A stretch of DNA of 14,006 nucleotides from an uncultured Eubacteriales bacterium (GTDB lineage Bacteria > Bacillota > Clostridia > Oscillospirales > Oscillospiraceae). The DNA is taken from contig URKW01000055.1 in NCBI GenBank assembly GCA_900548615.1, positions 1-14,006 of the forward strand, read 5' to 3'. The stretch's first letter is position 1. Each line of letters opens with the position of its first letter. The notes under the pieces were generated by a model. It made no database searches. It was not told the DNA's origin and worked only from the letters and a program-made list of their open reading frames with translations. A program made the translations under genes and the position numbers. This document shows positions 5,241 to 12,722 of the stretch, piece after piece.

Positions 5241-7292
5241 TTAATTTAAGCTCTCCGCGTTCAGCGCAAACAGCTCGTCGATGCGCTGCTTTAGCCGCCG
5301 GTGCTCCGGTGCGGTCAGCTGGTCGTCACCGGCCAGCAGCTCCCGTGCGGCGGTCTGGGCCTCGGATAGCAAAAGCATGTCGCAGTTGAGGTCGGCAATT
5401 TGCAGCATGGGCAGGCCGTGCTGCCGCTGGCCGAAGAAATCGCCGGGGCCCCGGAGCTTCAAGTCCTCCTCCGCGATCTTGAAGCCGTCGTTGGTGTCCG
5501 TCAGGGCCTTCAGGCGGCGCTTTGTCTCCTCGCCGCCGCCTTGCGACACCAGCACGCAGTAGCTCTTCGCTTTGCCCCGGCCCACACGGCCCCGCAGCTG
5601 GTGCAGCTGGCTCAGGCCGAAGCGCTCGGCGTTTTCCACCACCATCAGCGTGGCGTTGGGCACGTCCACACCCACCTCCACCACGGTGGTGGACACCAGA
5701 ATATCCGCCTCGCCGCCGGCAAAGGCCGCCATGACGGCCTCCTTCTCCTTGGGCTTCATCTTGCCGTGAAGTACCGCGATCCTCAGGTCGGGGAAGGTCT
5801 CCTCCTGCAAGGTCTTTGCATAGGCCGTCACGGCCTTGCGCTCGTCGGGCAGCTCGTCGCCGTCGCCCACCAGCGGGCAGACGATGAACACCTGATGTCC
5901 CTCCTCCACCTGCTTGCGGATGAAGCCGTTCAGCCGCGCCCGATACCGCTCGTCCACGGCGAAGGTGTCCACCCTCTGCCGTCCCGGCGGCAGCTGGTCA
6001 ATGACGGACACATCCAGATCGCCGTAGATGATCAGCGCCAGCGTCCGGGGAATGGGGGTGGCGGACAGCACCAGCATATGGGGATTCTCTGCCTTCTGTC
6101 CCAGTGCCGACCGCTGAGCCACGCCGAAGCGGTGCTGCTCGTCGGTGACCACCAGGCCCAGCCTTTGGTACTGCACATCCTCCGTCAGCAGGGCGTGGGT
6201 GCCGATGCAAAGACTAATGCTGCCGTCGGAGAGTCCCTCCAGAATGGCGCGGCGCTCTTTCACTTTCGTGGAGCCGGTCAGCAGCGCACAGGAGATGCCG
6301 AACCGCTCCAGCAGCGGCGACAGATTCTCATAATGCTGCCGGGCCAGAATTTCCGTGGGAGCCATCAGTGCCGACTGCCAGCCGCTCTGGGCCGCAAACC
6401 ACACGCAGGCGGAGGCCACCATGGTCTTGCCGCTGCCCACGTCACCCTGACACAGCCGGTTCATGGGCCGCGAGGAGGTCATGTCCCCCACTGCGTCGCC
6501 GATGGCGCGGCGCTGGGCGTCCGTCAGTGGGAAGGGCAGCGCGTCATAGAAGGGCTGCATGTCGGCGGCACGGCACATCGGGCCCGTCACGTCCACCCGC
6601 CGGGAGCGCAGCAAATGCAGCCCGCAGGTGACAAGAAACAGCTCCTCGAACACCAGCCGCCGGTGAGCCTGGGCCAGTGCCTCGAAGCTGGCGGGAAAGT
6701 GGATGTTCTCATAGGCATAGTTGACATAACACAGCTGATGGGTCATGCGCACTGCATCCGGCAGCACGTCCGGCAGCAGCTCCCGGCACGCGTCCAGCCC
6801 CTGCCGCACCGCCTTTTGCAGCAGCAGCTGGCTGACGCCCCTGGTCAGCGGATACACCGGCATGATACGGCCCGTCAGCTGGTGCTGCCCGTCCGGCTCC
6901 ATCAGGGGATTCACCATCTGGCGGCGCAGGAGGTTGCCCTCCACCTTGCCGCAGAACACGAAGCTGTCGCCGGGGCGAAGGCTCTGGCGGTACGCCTGAT
7001 TGAAAAAGGTCACGTCCAGCGTGCCGGTTTCGTCCACCGCCCGCACCTTCACCACCGTGCGTCCGCCGGGGATGCGGCGGCTGGTGGGGACGGCGGCGAT
7101 CATGGCCCGGCAGCAGGCCGTCTCCCCCACAGGAAGCTCCGCAATGGGATAGATGACGCTGCGGTCCTCATAGCGGCGGGGAAAGAAGCCGATCAGATCC
7201 CGCAAAGTACGGACGCCCAGCTTTTCCAGCGCCTTGGCTCGTGTCTCGCCGATACCCTTGATGTAGCGCACATTGGTGTTCAGGTCTGCCAT
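5241..7292 (-). CDS. recG: ATP-dependent DNA helicase RecG
   Basis: A 683-residue branched-DNA translocase that regresses stalled replication forks and processes Holliday-type junctions. The N-terminus carries the helix-hairpin-helix-like IKGIGETRAKALEKLGV and then the OB-fold wedge domain that splits the fork. The superfamily 2 motor has Walker A GDVGSGKT (about residue 282), the DEQH Walker B variant DEQHRFG (about 384), SATPIPRTLA, STTVVEVGVDVPNAT and QLHQLRGRVGRG. Length is normal for RecG and no motif is missing. The ATG at 7292 has GGGAGG 7 nt upstream. It has its own promoter, divergent from the glycosyltransferase, and ends 28 nt before a shared terminator. Confidence 0.97.
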   Translation of the reverse strand: MADLNTNVRYIKGIGETRAKALEKLGVRTLRDLIGFFPRRYEDRSVIYPIAELPVGETACCRAMIAAVPTSRRIPGGRTVVKVRAVDETGTLDVTFFNQAYRQSLRPGDSFVFCGKVEGNLLRRQMVNPLMEPDGQHQLTGRIMPVYPLTRGVSQLLLQKAVRQGLDACRELLPDVLPDAVRMTHQLCYVNYAYENIHFPASFEALAQAHRRLVFEELFLVTCGLHLLRSRRVDVTGPMCRAADMQPFYDALPFPLTDAQRRAIGDAVGDMTSSRPMNRLCQGDVGSGKTMVASACVWFAAQSGWQSALMAPTEILARQHYENLSPLLERFGISCALLTGSTKVKERRAILEGLSDGSISLCIGTHALLTEDVQYQRLGLVVTDEQHRFGVAQRSALGQKAENPHMLVLSATPIPRTLALIIYGDLDVSVIDQLPPGRQRVDTFAVDERYRARLNGFIRKQVEEGHQVFIVCPLVGDGDELPDERKAVTAYAKTLQEETFPDLRIAVLHGKMKPKEKEAVMAAFAGGEADILVSTTVVEVGVDVPNATLMVVENAERFGLSQLHQLRGRVGRGKAKSYCVLVSQGGGEETKRRLKALTDTNDGFKIAEEDLKLRGPGDFFGQRQHGLPMLQIADLNCDMLLLSEAQTAARELLAGDDQLTAPEHRRLKQRIDELFALNAESLN

Positions 7293-7322
7293 TCTCCCGC
7301 CTCCCTTTTCTTATTTTTCCCC

Positions 7323-7351
7323 ATTATACCAGTTTTCCGCCGGGAATACAA
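7323..7351 (-). promoter_or_regulatory. recG promoter
   Basis: On the minus strand a -35 TTGTAT (7351-7346) and -10 TATAAT (7328-7323) are 17 nt apart, with TGG just before the -10 (extended -10). Confidence 0.75.
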
Positions 7352-7375
7352 TCGAAAAGAAACCTGTCCCGACGG

Positions 7376-7404
7376 TTGCACCGGAAGCGGGAATCGATTA
7401 TAAT
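7376..7404 (+). promoter_or_regulatory. Glycosyltransferase gene promoter
   Basis: A -35 TTGCAC (7376-7381) and -10 TATAAT (7399-7404) are 17 nt apart. The -35 box is 24 bp from the recG -35 box on the other strand, so this is a divergent promoter pair. Confidence 0.75.
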
Positions 7405-7443
7405 AGAGCCACCTGACAATAACATCGGAAAGGAGCCGCTTCT

Positions 7444-8847
7444 ATGGCCGAAAAACGCAGTATTTGTCTCATCAACGATTCCTTCCCGCCGGTGATCGAC
7501 GGCGTGGCCAACGCCGTCACCAACTACGCCACCGTCATCCAAAAGGGCTACGGCGACGCCACGGTGGTGACGCCCTATTACCCCGATGCCGACGACAGCG
7601 CCTATCCCTTCCCGGTGCTGCGCTATCCCAGCATCGACATGACGAAGCTGGTGGGCTACCGGGCGGGCTTCCCCCTGTCTCCGGAGCTGATGGAGCAGGT
7701 GGAGGGCCGTCACATTGACCTGATCCACAGCCACTGTCCTGTCACCTCCACGGTGCTGGCCCGGATGCTGCGGCAGCGGCTGCATGTGCCGCTGGTGTTC
7801 ACCTATCACACCAAATTCGATATCGACATTGCCAACGCTATCCACAGCAAGCGGCTGCAGGAGGCCTCCATCAAGCTGCTGGTGGAGAACATCTCCGCCT
7901 GTGACGAGGTGTGGACGGTCAGCCACGGCGCGGGAGAGAACCTCCGCTCGCTGGGCTATCAGGGGGAGTATATCGTCATGCCCAACGGCGTGGACTTCCC
8001 CGCCGGACGGCTGCCGGAGGAAAGGGTGCGCGCCGTGGGCGAGGGCATTGACCTGCCGGACGGTGTGCCGCTGCTGCTGTTCGTGGGCCGCATGATGTGG
8101 TACAAGGGTCTGCGGATCATTCTGGACGCCCTGAAGCAGCTGAAGGACGAGGGCCGGGACTTCCGCATGGTGTTCGTGGGCAAGGGCACCGACGGCGACG
8201 CCATCCGGGCCTACGCCGAGGAGCTGGCGCTCTGCGACAAGGTATTCTTTCTGGCGCCCTGCTATGACCGGGAGATCATCCGGGCGTGGTATTGCCGCGC
8301 CGACCTGTTCCTGTTCCCCTCCACCTTTGACACCAACGGCCTTGTGGTGCGCGAGGCGGCGGCCTGCGGCCTTGCCAGCGTGCTGATCGCCGGAAGCTGC
8401 GCCGCCGAGGACGTGACCGACGGACAGAACGGCTTTTTCATCGAGGAAAACGCCGATTCCATGGCGGCCATGCTGCGCCGTCTGCTGCCCCAGCGGGAGC
8501 TGATGCGGCAGGTGGGCGGAAACGCGCAAAAGGAAATTTATATTTCGTGGGAGGACTCCATCGCCAACGCCTGCCGCCGGTATGAGGTGGTGCTGGACAA
8601 CTTCCGCCGTGGCCTCTACCCGGCCCACGATACCCGGATGGACGATCTGCTGCGGGGCACGGCGGAGTCGCTGGACGCCATCAACCGCATCCGCGCCATT
8701 CCCCAGCAGCTGCGCTCCGCCATGGACGAGGACGTGCGCCAGTGGCACGACGAGGTGCAGGAAAACCGTCTGCGGGCACAGGAAAATCGCCAGAAGCTGC
8801 AGGAAAAGCTGACGCAATTCCGCCAGCGGATCGACCGGTATCTGTAA
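7444..8847 (+). CDS. GT4-type glycosyltransferase with C-terminal coiled coil
   Basis: A 467-residue retaining GT-B glycosyltransferase resembling family 4, which includes diacylglycerol and phosphatidylinositol glycosyltransferases. The N-terminal acceptor domain begins ICLINDSFPPVIDGVANAV and has HSHCPVTS (about 98-105) and TYHTKFD; the donor domain has VGRMMWYKGL (about 215-224) and PSTFDTNGLVVREAAACG. The usual E-x7-E donor motif is D-x7-E here (Asp then Glu of REAAACG). From about residue 375 to the end there is an extra helical region with a heptad-like QENRxxxQENR/QEKL pattern, probably a coiled coil for oligomerisation or membrane-surface contact. No signal peptide is seen. AAAGGAG lies 8 nt before the ATG. 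The sugar donor and acceptor cannot be told from sequence; a membrane glycolipid role is a guess. Confidence 0.85.
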   Translation: MAEKRSICLINDSFPPVIDGVANAVTNYATVIQKGYGDATVVTPYYPDADDSAYPFPVLRYPSIDMTKLVGYRAGFPLSPELMEQVEGRHIDLIHSHCPVTSTVLARMLRQRLHVPLVFTYHTKFDIDIANAIHSKRLQEASIKLLVENISACDEVWTVSHGAGENLRSLGYQGEYIVMPNGVDFPAGRLPEERVRAVGEGIDLPDGVPLLLFVGRMMWYKGLRIILDALKQLKDEGRDFRMVFVGKGTDGDAIRAYAEELALCDKVFFLAPCYDREIIRAWYCRADLFLFPSTFDTNGLVVREAAACGLASVLIAGSCAAEDVTDGQNGFFIEENADSMAAMLRRLLPQRELMRQVGGNAQKEIYISWEDSIANACRRYEVVLDNFRRGLYPAHDTRMDDLLRGTAESLDAINRIRAIPQQLRSAMDEDVRQWHDEVQENRLRAQENRQKLQEKLTQFRQRIDRYL

Positions 8848-8853
8848 AAAAGC

Positions 8854-8882
8854 TTGCGGTATGACCCACGTTATGATACCAT
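8854..8882 (+). promoter_or_regulatory. Promoter of the second degV
   Basis: A -35 TTGCGG (8854-8859) and -10 TACCAT (8877-8882) are 17 nt apart, with TG at 8874-8875 (extended -10). No terminator lies between the glycosyltransferase stop and this site, so read-through transcription is also possible. A small GCCCG-TTTT-CGGGC hairpin (8894-8907) lies in the 5' untranslated region. Confidence 0.6.
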
Positions 8883-8932
8883 AAAGATATCCCGCCCGTT
8901 TTCGGGCATTGAAACAAAGGAATCTGCATCAT

Positions 8933-9783
8933 ATGAATATAAAAATTTCCGCAGACAGCACTGCGACCTGTCCCCCGAGCTGGTAGAGCGCTACCGCATC
9001 GGCATCGCGCCGCTGTACATCGTCCGGGACGGCGAATCGCTGGTGGACGGCGTGGACATCACGCCCGACGAGATCTACGACCATGTGGCCAAGGGCGGCA
9101 GCATGTGCTCCACGGCGGCGGTGTCGGTGTACGACTATGAGGAGTTCTTCCGCAAGGAGCTGGAGAGCGCCGACGCGGTGGTACATTTCCACATCTCCGG
9201 TGACATGTCCGCCTGCTACCAGAACGCCTGCATCGCGGCGGCGGAGGTGGGCAATGTCTATCCTGTGGACGCCCGCAATCTCTCTACCGGCATCGGTCTG
9301 CTGGTGCTGGAGGCGGCGGAGCTGGCGCAAAATGGCCAGCTGACCGCCCAGGAGATCCAGCAGCGGATGGAGCAGCGGCGTGAGCTGCTGGACGTGAGCT
9401 TTCTGGTGGAGCAGTTGGGCTATCTCCGCAAGGGCGGCCGGTGCTCCAGCGTGGCGGCGCTGGGCGCCAACATGCTGTCTCTACGGCCTTGCATTCAGGT
9501 GAAGGACGGCAAGATGGGCGTGGGCAAAAAGTACCGGGGCGCCTATCAGAAATGTTTGCTGCAATACGTGAAGGACCGGCTGGAGGGCCGGGATGATATC
9601 GATCTCCGCCGCATTTTTATCACCGAGTCCGGCGGCTTTACCCCGGAGGAGGTGGCCGAGGTGGAGGCGGCGGTGCGGAGCTATCAGTCCTTTGAAGAGG
9701 TGCTGCACACCCGTGCCGGCTGCACGGTATCCAGCCACTGCGGCCCCAGAACGCTGGGTATCCTGTATTTCCACACAAAGTAA
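8933..9783 (+). pseudogene. DegV family protein (second copy) with an N-terminal one-base frameshift
   Basis: From about 8962 to the stop the frame encodes a DegV-family body: CDLSPELVERYRIGIAPLY, STAAVSVYDYEEFF, ISGDMSACYQNA, VDARNLSTGIGLLVLEA, LGYLRKGGRCSS and LRPCIQVKDGKMGVG. The expected start, ATG 8933 with AAAGGAA about 10 nt upstream, reads MNIKISADST in a different frame that stops at 8986. One base is missing in the Thr codon at 8960-8961 (AC before TGC); restoring it joins ADST to CDLSPEL and yields a normal 283-residue protein. The only start in the downstream frame is a TTG at 8854, which is the promoter -35 box and has no ribosome site. So this is either a sequencing error or a recently inactivated gene; the rest of the frame is undamaged. 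Confidence 0.8.
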
Positions 9784-9786
9784 AAA

Positions 9787-9816
9787 GGAAGGACGCTAAC
9801 GGCGTCCTTCTTGTTT
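9787..9816. terminator. Bidirectional terminator between degV-2 and nudC
   Basis: GAAGGACGC (9788-9796) pairs over 9 bp with GCGTCCTTC (9802-9810) around TAACG. The plus strand continues TTGTTT; the minus strand ends in five T (9786-9782). It serves both convergent genes. Confidence 0.85.
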
Positions 9817-9824
9817 GTTCAGAT

Positions 9825-10643
9825 TTATTCCAAGCCTAACCGGAACCGTTCAATCATCTCCGCCGTCAGGCTCACGTCGTTCTCCCGGCTGGGGATCTCG
9901 TCACGGCGCAGCCACACGCCCTCGCACAGCTCGTTGTGGTCGAGGGTGATGGCCGGGTCGCCGTCCAGCTCGCAGTAAAAGCCGGTCAGCAGCGTGTCGG
10001 TAAAGGCCCAGGGCTGGTTCTTATAGTACCGCAGATTCTTCACCTTCACGCCCACCTCCTCCATCACCTCCCGGTGAACGGTGTCCTCCAGCGTCTCGCC
10101 GATCTCCACAAATCCGGCGATGAGGGCGTAGCCCCGGAAGGGACGGTTGGCATAGCGGGTCAGCAGCAGCTGATCCCCGTGGGTGACGGCCACGATGACG
10201 GCGGGGCAGATCTTGGGATACTCGATCTGGCCGCATTCCGGACAGACCATGGCCCGCTCTACGTCGCTGGGCTTCGTCTTGTGGCCGCAGCGTCCGCAGT
10301 ACTGCCGCGCGCCGTACCACCGGTGCAGCTGCACGGCGGTAATGGCGGCGAAGGCCACCTCCATGGGCCGCACGGCGCGGATACCACCCACGTCCACATA
10401 CTCCGTGCCCTCCGGCGCGCTGTCCGGTGTGCGGGCCAGATAGCAGTCCACGCCGTCCAGCGAGAACACATGCAGCGCGTCCGCCGTGGGGACGCCGTTG
10501 CCAAACCGGGGCAGCGCCCACTCCTCGCCACGGCGCCGCAGCAGCACCTTGCCCTTGCGGACGCACAGGGCAATATCGTTGGCGTCGGGCTTGCCGATCA
10601 CGTACGTCCGGTCGAACCGGTGGGGCGCGATATCCTGTATCAT
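9825..10643 (-). CDS. nudC: NAD(H) pyrophosphatase, NudC-type Nudix hydrolase
   Basis: A 272-residue Nudix enzyme that splits NADH (and, in E. coli NudC, NAD-capped RNA) into NMN(H) and AMP. After an N-terminal domain there is a zinc ribbon with YCGRCG and CPECG (about residues 114-137). The Nudix box is G-x5-E-x7-REVMEEVGV, found in GFVEIGETLEDTVHREVMEE. The NudC-specific SQPWPFP-like motif downstream is NQPWAFTDT. Length and domain order match NudC. Start: the ATG at 10643 has GAGGGA 7 nt upstream; an ORF extension to 10715 would run through the promoter. A general NUDIX hydrolase with another dinucleotide substrate is possible, since the motif differs from SQPWPFP at several positions. Confidence 0.9.
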   Translation of the reverse strand: MIQDIAPHRFDRTYVIGKPDANDIALCVRKGKVLLRRRGEEWALPRFGNGVPTADALHVFSLDGVDCYLARTPDSAPEGTEYVDVGGIRAVRPMEVAFAAITAVQLHRWYGARQYCGRCGHKTKPSDVERAMVCPECGQIEYPKICPAVIVAVTHGDQLLLTRYANRPFRGYALIAGFVEIGETLEDTVHREVMEEVGVKVKNLRYYKNQPWAFTDTLLTGFYCELDGDPAITLDHNELCEGVWLRRDEIPSRENDVSLTAEMIERFRLGLE

Positions 10644-10675
10644 AAAACGATCCCTCTTTCGTGTTTTTTTCTTTG

Positions 10676-10704
10676 ATGGTATCATATCCCACCGCAAAAA
10701 GCAA
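10676..10704 (-). promoter_or_regulatory. nudC promoter
   Basis: On the minus strand a -35 TTGCTT (10704-10699) and -10 TACCAT (10681-10676) are 17 nt apart, with TGA before the -10 (extended). Its -10 region, ATGATACCAT, is the same as that of the second degV. Confidence 0.7.
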
Positions 10705-10712
10705 CCTTGCGG
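10692..10712. repeat. Inverted repeat spanning both nudC and uvrC -35 boxes
   Basis: CCGCAA (10692-10697) and TTGCGG (10707-10712) are a perfect 6-bp inverted repeat with a 9-nt spacer. The right arm is the uvrC -35 box and the spacer holds most of the nudC -35 box, so a bound regulator would affect both genes. It does not match a LexA box. An operator role is inference and the repeat may be chance. Confidence 0.35.
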
Positions 10713-10735
10713 CACAGGCGGCGGCGTGCTATACT
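10707..10735 (+). promoter_or_regulatory. uvrC promoter
   Basis: A -35 TTGCGG (10707-10712) and -10 TATACT (10730-10735) are 17 nt apart, with TG at 10727-10728 (extended -10). Only 2 bp separate this -35 from that of nudC on the other strand. Confidence 0.75.
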
Positions 10736-10765
10736 GGGAATACCATTGGAAAGGGGGACTTTGTC

Positions 10766-12598
10766 ATGACGAAACAGGAGCTGCTGCAAAAGGCGGACAG
10801 TCTGCCGCTCTCCCCCGGCGTATACATCATGATGGACAAGACCGGGCTGGTCATTTACGTGGGCAAGGCCAAGAAGCTGAAAAATCGCGTTAGCCAGTAC
10901 TTCCAGTCCGGCAGCGGCCACAACGAAAAGACACGGATGATGGTGTCACAGGTGGATCACTTTGATACCATCGTGGTGCGCACGGAGTTCGAGGCGCTGA
11001 TTCTGGAGAACTCCCTCATCAAGCGGCACCAGCCCCGGTATAATATTCTGCTGAAGGACGACAAGGGCTATCCCTTTGTGCGGCTCAATGAGAAAGCGCC
11101 CTATCCCCGGTTCACGCTGGTGAACAAGCCGGAGGAGGACGGAGCCCGGTATTTCGGCCCCTTTGGCGGGCGGCACGAGACGCGGGCGGCCTTGCAGGCG
11201 GTATGCGCCGCGCTGAAGCTGCCCACCTGCAACCGCCAGTTCCCCCGGGACATCGGCAAGGAGCGGCCGTGTTTGAACCACCACATCGGGAAATGCGACG
11301 GCTTCTGCTCTCCCGACGGTCCCGGTCAGGCGGAGTATCAGGCCCGGATGGCCCAGGCGGCGGAGCTGCTGGGCGGCAAGCTGCGGCAGGTGACGGCGAA
11401 CCTCCGGCAGGAGATGGAGACGGCGGCGGAAGCGCTGGAATTTGAAAAGGCGGCGGCCCTCCGCGACCGGATGCAGGCCCTGCAGGTGCTGGGCAAGCAG
11501 CAGCAGGTCATCGCCGGGGTGTGCGCTGACACGGACGTGTGGGGCGTATACATCGGGCCGGTGCGGTGCGGCGCGGCGGTGCTGCACATTGAAAACGGCG
11601 ACCTGCTGGGCCGCCAGATCGAGATTTTCCCCACCGCCGCCGATCAGGCGGAGGGCGAGGTACTGTCCGCCGTGCTGAGCCAGTACTATCTGGACAAGGC
11701 GGTGCTGCCGCGGGAGATATTGCTGCCCTGCCTCTTTGACGGCAGCGAGACCTTTGCCGCCCTGCTGACAGGGCAAGCGGGCCATAAAGTGACCGTCAAA
11801 GCGCCCCAGCGGGGCGAGCGCTCCCAGCTGGTGGACATGGCGGCGCAGAACGCCAAGGAGGAGGTAGAGCGCATCACCACCGAGTCGGAGCGGCTGTCTA
11901 GGACATTGACAGATTTGCAGACACTGGCGCGGCTGCCCCAGACGCCCCGGCGGATGGAGAGCTACGATATCTCCAATCTGGGCAGTGACGACATGGTGGC
12001 CTCCATGGTGGTGTTCGTGGACGGCAAGCCCCTGAAGCGGGACTACCGCAAGTTCGCCATCAAGACGCTGACCGGCCCCGACGACTACGCCGCCATGCAG
12101 GAGGTGCTGGAGCGGCGGTTCGCCCATCGGGACGATGAAAAATTCCCGCCCTTGCCCGACCTGCTGCTGATCGACGGCGGCTTGGGTCACGTTCACGCGG
12201 CGCTGGCGGCGGAACGGGCGGCGGGGGTAGCCATCCCCATTCTGGGCATGGTGAAGGACGACCGCCACCGGACGAGGGCGCTTGTCACGGTGGAGGGCGC
12301 GGAGCTGGGCATCCAGCAGTCGCCCCATATCTTCACCATGATCGGCCGCATTCAGGAGGAGGTGCACCGGTTCGCCATCACCTTCCAGCGGCAGAAGCAC
12401 AAAAAGCGCACCTATCGGGGCAAGCTGGACGGCATTCCCGGCGTGGGCGAAGCGAGAAAGCAGGCGCTCCTCAAGCGCTTCGGCACGGTAAAGGCCATCG
12501 AGGGCGCGTCGCTGGACGATCTGCGGAAGGCGCTGCCCGCTCCCGCGGCGCAGGCGGTATACGAGCATCTGCATCCGGAGACGGAGAAAGAGGACTGA
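10766..12598 (+). CDS. uvrC: Excinuclease ABC subunit C
   Basis: A 610-residue nuclease that makes both incisions around a UvrB-bound DNA lesion in nucleotide excision repair. The N-terminal GIY-YIG domain (3' cut) has GVYIMMD and IYVGKAKKLKNRV (from about residue 17). Four Cys (155, 169, 177, 181) match the spacing class of the UvrC iron-sulfur cluster. The UVR domain binding UvrB is at about 213-240 (ALEFEKAAALRDRM). The RNase H-like domain (5' cut) begins at about 399 with YDISNLGSDDMVASMVVF and includes LLIDGGLGH. The helix-hairpin-helix GIPGVGEARKQALLKRFG (from about 553) closes the protein. All parts are present. The ATG at 10766 has AAAGGGGG 8 nt upstream; earlier in-frame starts lie within the promoter. 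The stop overlaps the terminator stem. Confidence 0.97.
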   Translation: MTKQELLQKADSLPLSPGVYIMMDKTGLVIYVGKAKKLKNRVSQYFQSGSGHNEKTRMMVSQVDHFDTIVVRTEFEALILENSLIKRHQPRYNILLKDDKGYPFVRLNEKAPYPRFTLVNKPEEDGARYFGPFGGRHETRAALQAVCAALKLPTCNRQFPRDIGKERPCLNHHIGKCDGFCSPDGPGQAEYQARMAQAAELLGGKLRQVTANLRQEMETAAEALEFEKAAALRDRMQALQVLGKQQQVIAGVCADTDVWGVYIGPVRCGAAVLHIENGDLLGRQIEIFPTAADQAEGEVLSAVLSQYYLDKAVLPREILLPCLFDGSETFAALLTGQAGHKVTVKAPQRGERSQLVDMAAQNAKEEVERITTESERLSRTLTDLQTLARLPQTPRRMESYDISNLGSDDMVASMVVFVDGKPLKRDYRKFAIKTLTGPDDYAAMQEVLERRFAHRDDEKFPPLPDLLLIDGGLGHVHAALAAERAAGVAIPILGMVKDDRHRTRALVTVEGAELGIQQSPHIFTMIGRIQEEVHRFAITFQRQKHKKRTYRGKLDGIPGVGEARKQALLKRFGTVKAIEGASLDDLRKALPAPAAQAVYEHLHPETEKED

Positions 12599-12620
12599 TA
12601 GAAAGTCAGTCCTCTTTTTT
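12587..12620 (+). terminator. uvrC terminator overlapping its stop codon
   Basis: AAAGAGGACTGA (12587-12598) pairs over 12 bp with TCAGTCCTCTTT (12606-12617) around TAGAAAG, followed by more T to 12620. The TGA stop is the end of the left arm, so a terminating ribosome would cover part of the stem. Confidence 0.85.
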
Positions 12621-12643
12621 CGTCATTTTTCTTTCCCTCTTTC

Positions 12644-12672
12644 TTGTGTTGCGGTTTGGGATGTGGTATAAT
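12644..12672 (+). promoter_or_regulatory. miaB promoter
   Basis: A -35 TTGTGT (12644-12649) and -10 TATAAT (12667-12672) are 17 nt apart, with TG at 12664-12665 (extended -10). It lies between the uvrC terminator and miaB, so miaB is transcribed separately from uvrC. Confidence 0.7.
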
Positions 12673-12722
12673 ATCTTGATTAAAAATCGCCTTGCGGCAT
12701 CCGTCGGGCGAAGGAGGTACTT

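Noticed and set aside
5400..7403. A 667-codon open frame on + across recG
   Set aside because: It is antisense to an unmistakable RecG, is rich in His/Gln/Gly typical of reverse-complemented high-GC coding DNA, and has no ribosome site or recognisable domain.
7324..8817. A 497-codon - frame over the glycosyltransferase
   Set aside because: It is antisense to a gene with good promoter, ribosome site and GT4 motifs, and it reads through the promoter region.
8854..8932. TTG at 8854 as the real start of the second DegV
   Set aside because: It coincides with the -35 box, lacks a ribosome site, and the 36 codons before CDLSPEL do not resemble a DegV N-terminus, whereas the +1 frame from ATG 8933 does.
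10692..10712. LexA/SOS box controlling uvrC
   Set aside because: The inverted repeat CCGCAA-n9-TTGCGG does not resemble the Gram-positive GAAC-n4-GTTC LexA site, and none is seen elsewhere upstream of uvrC.
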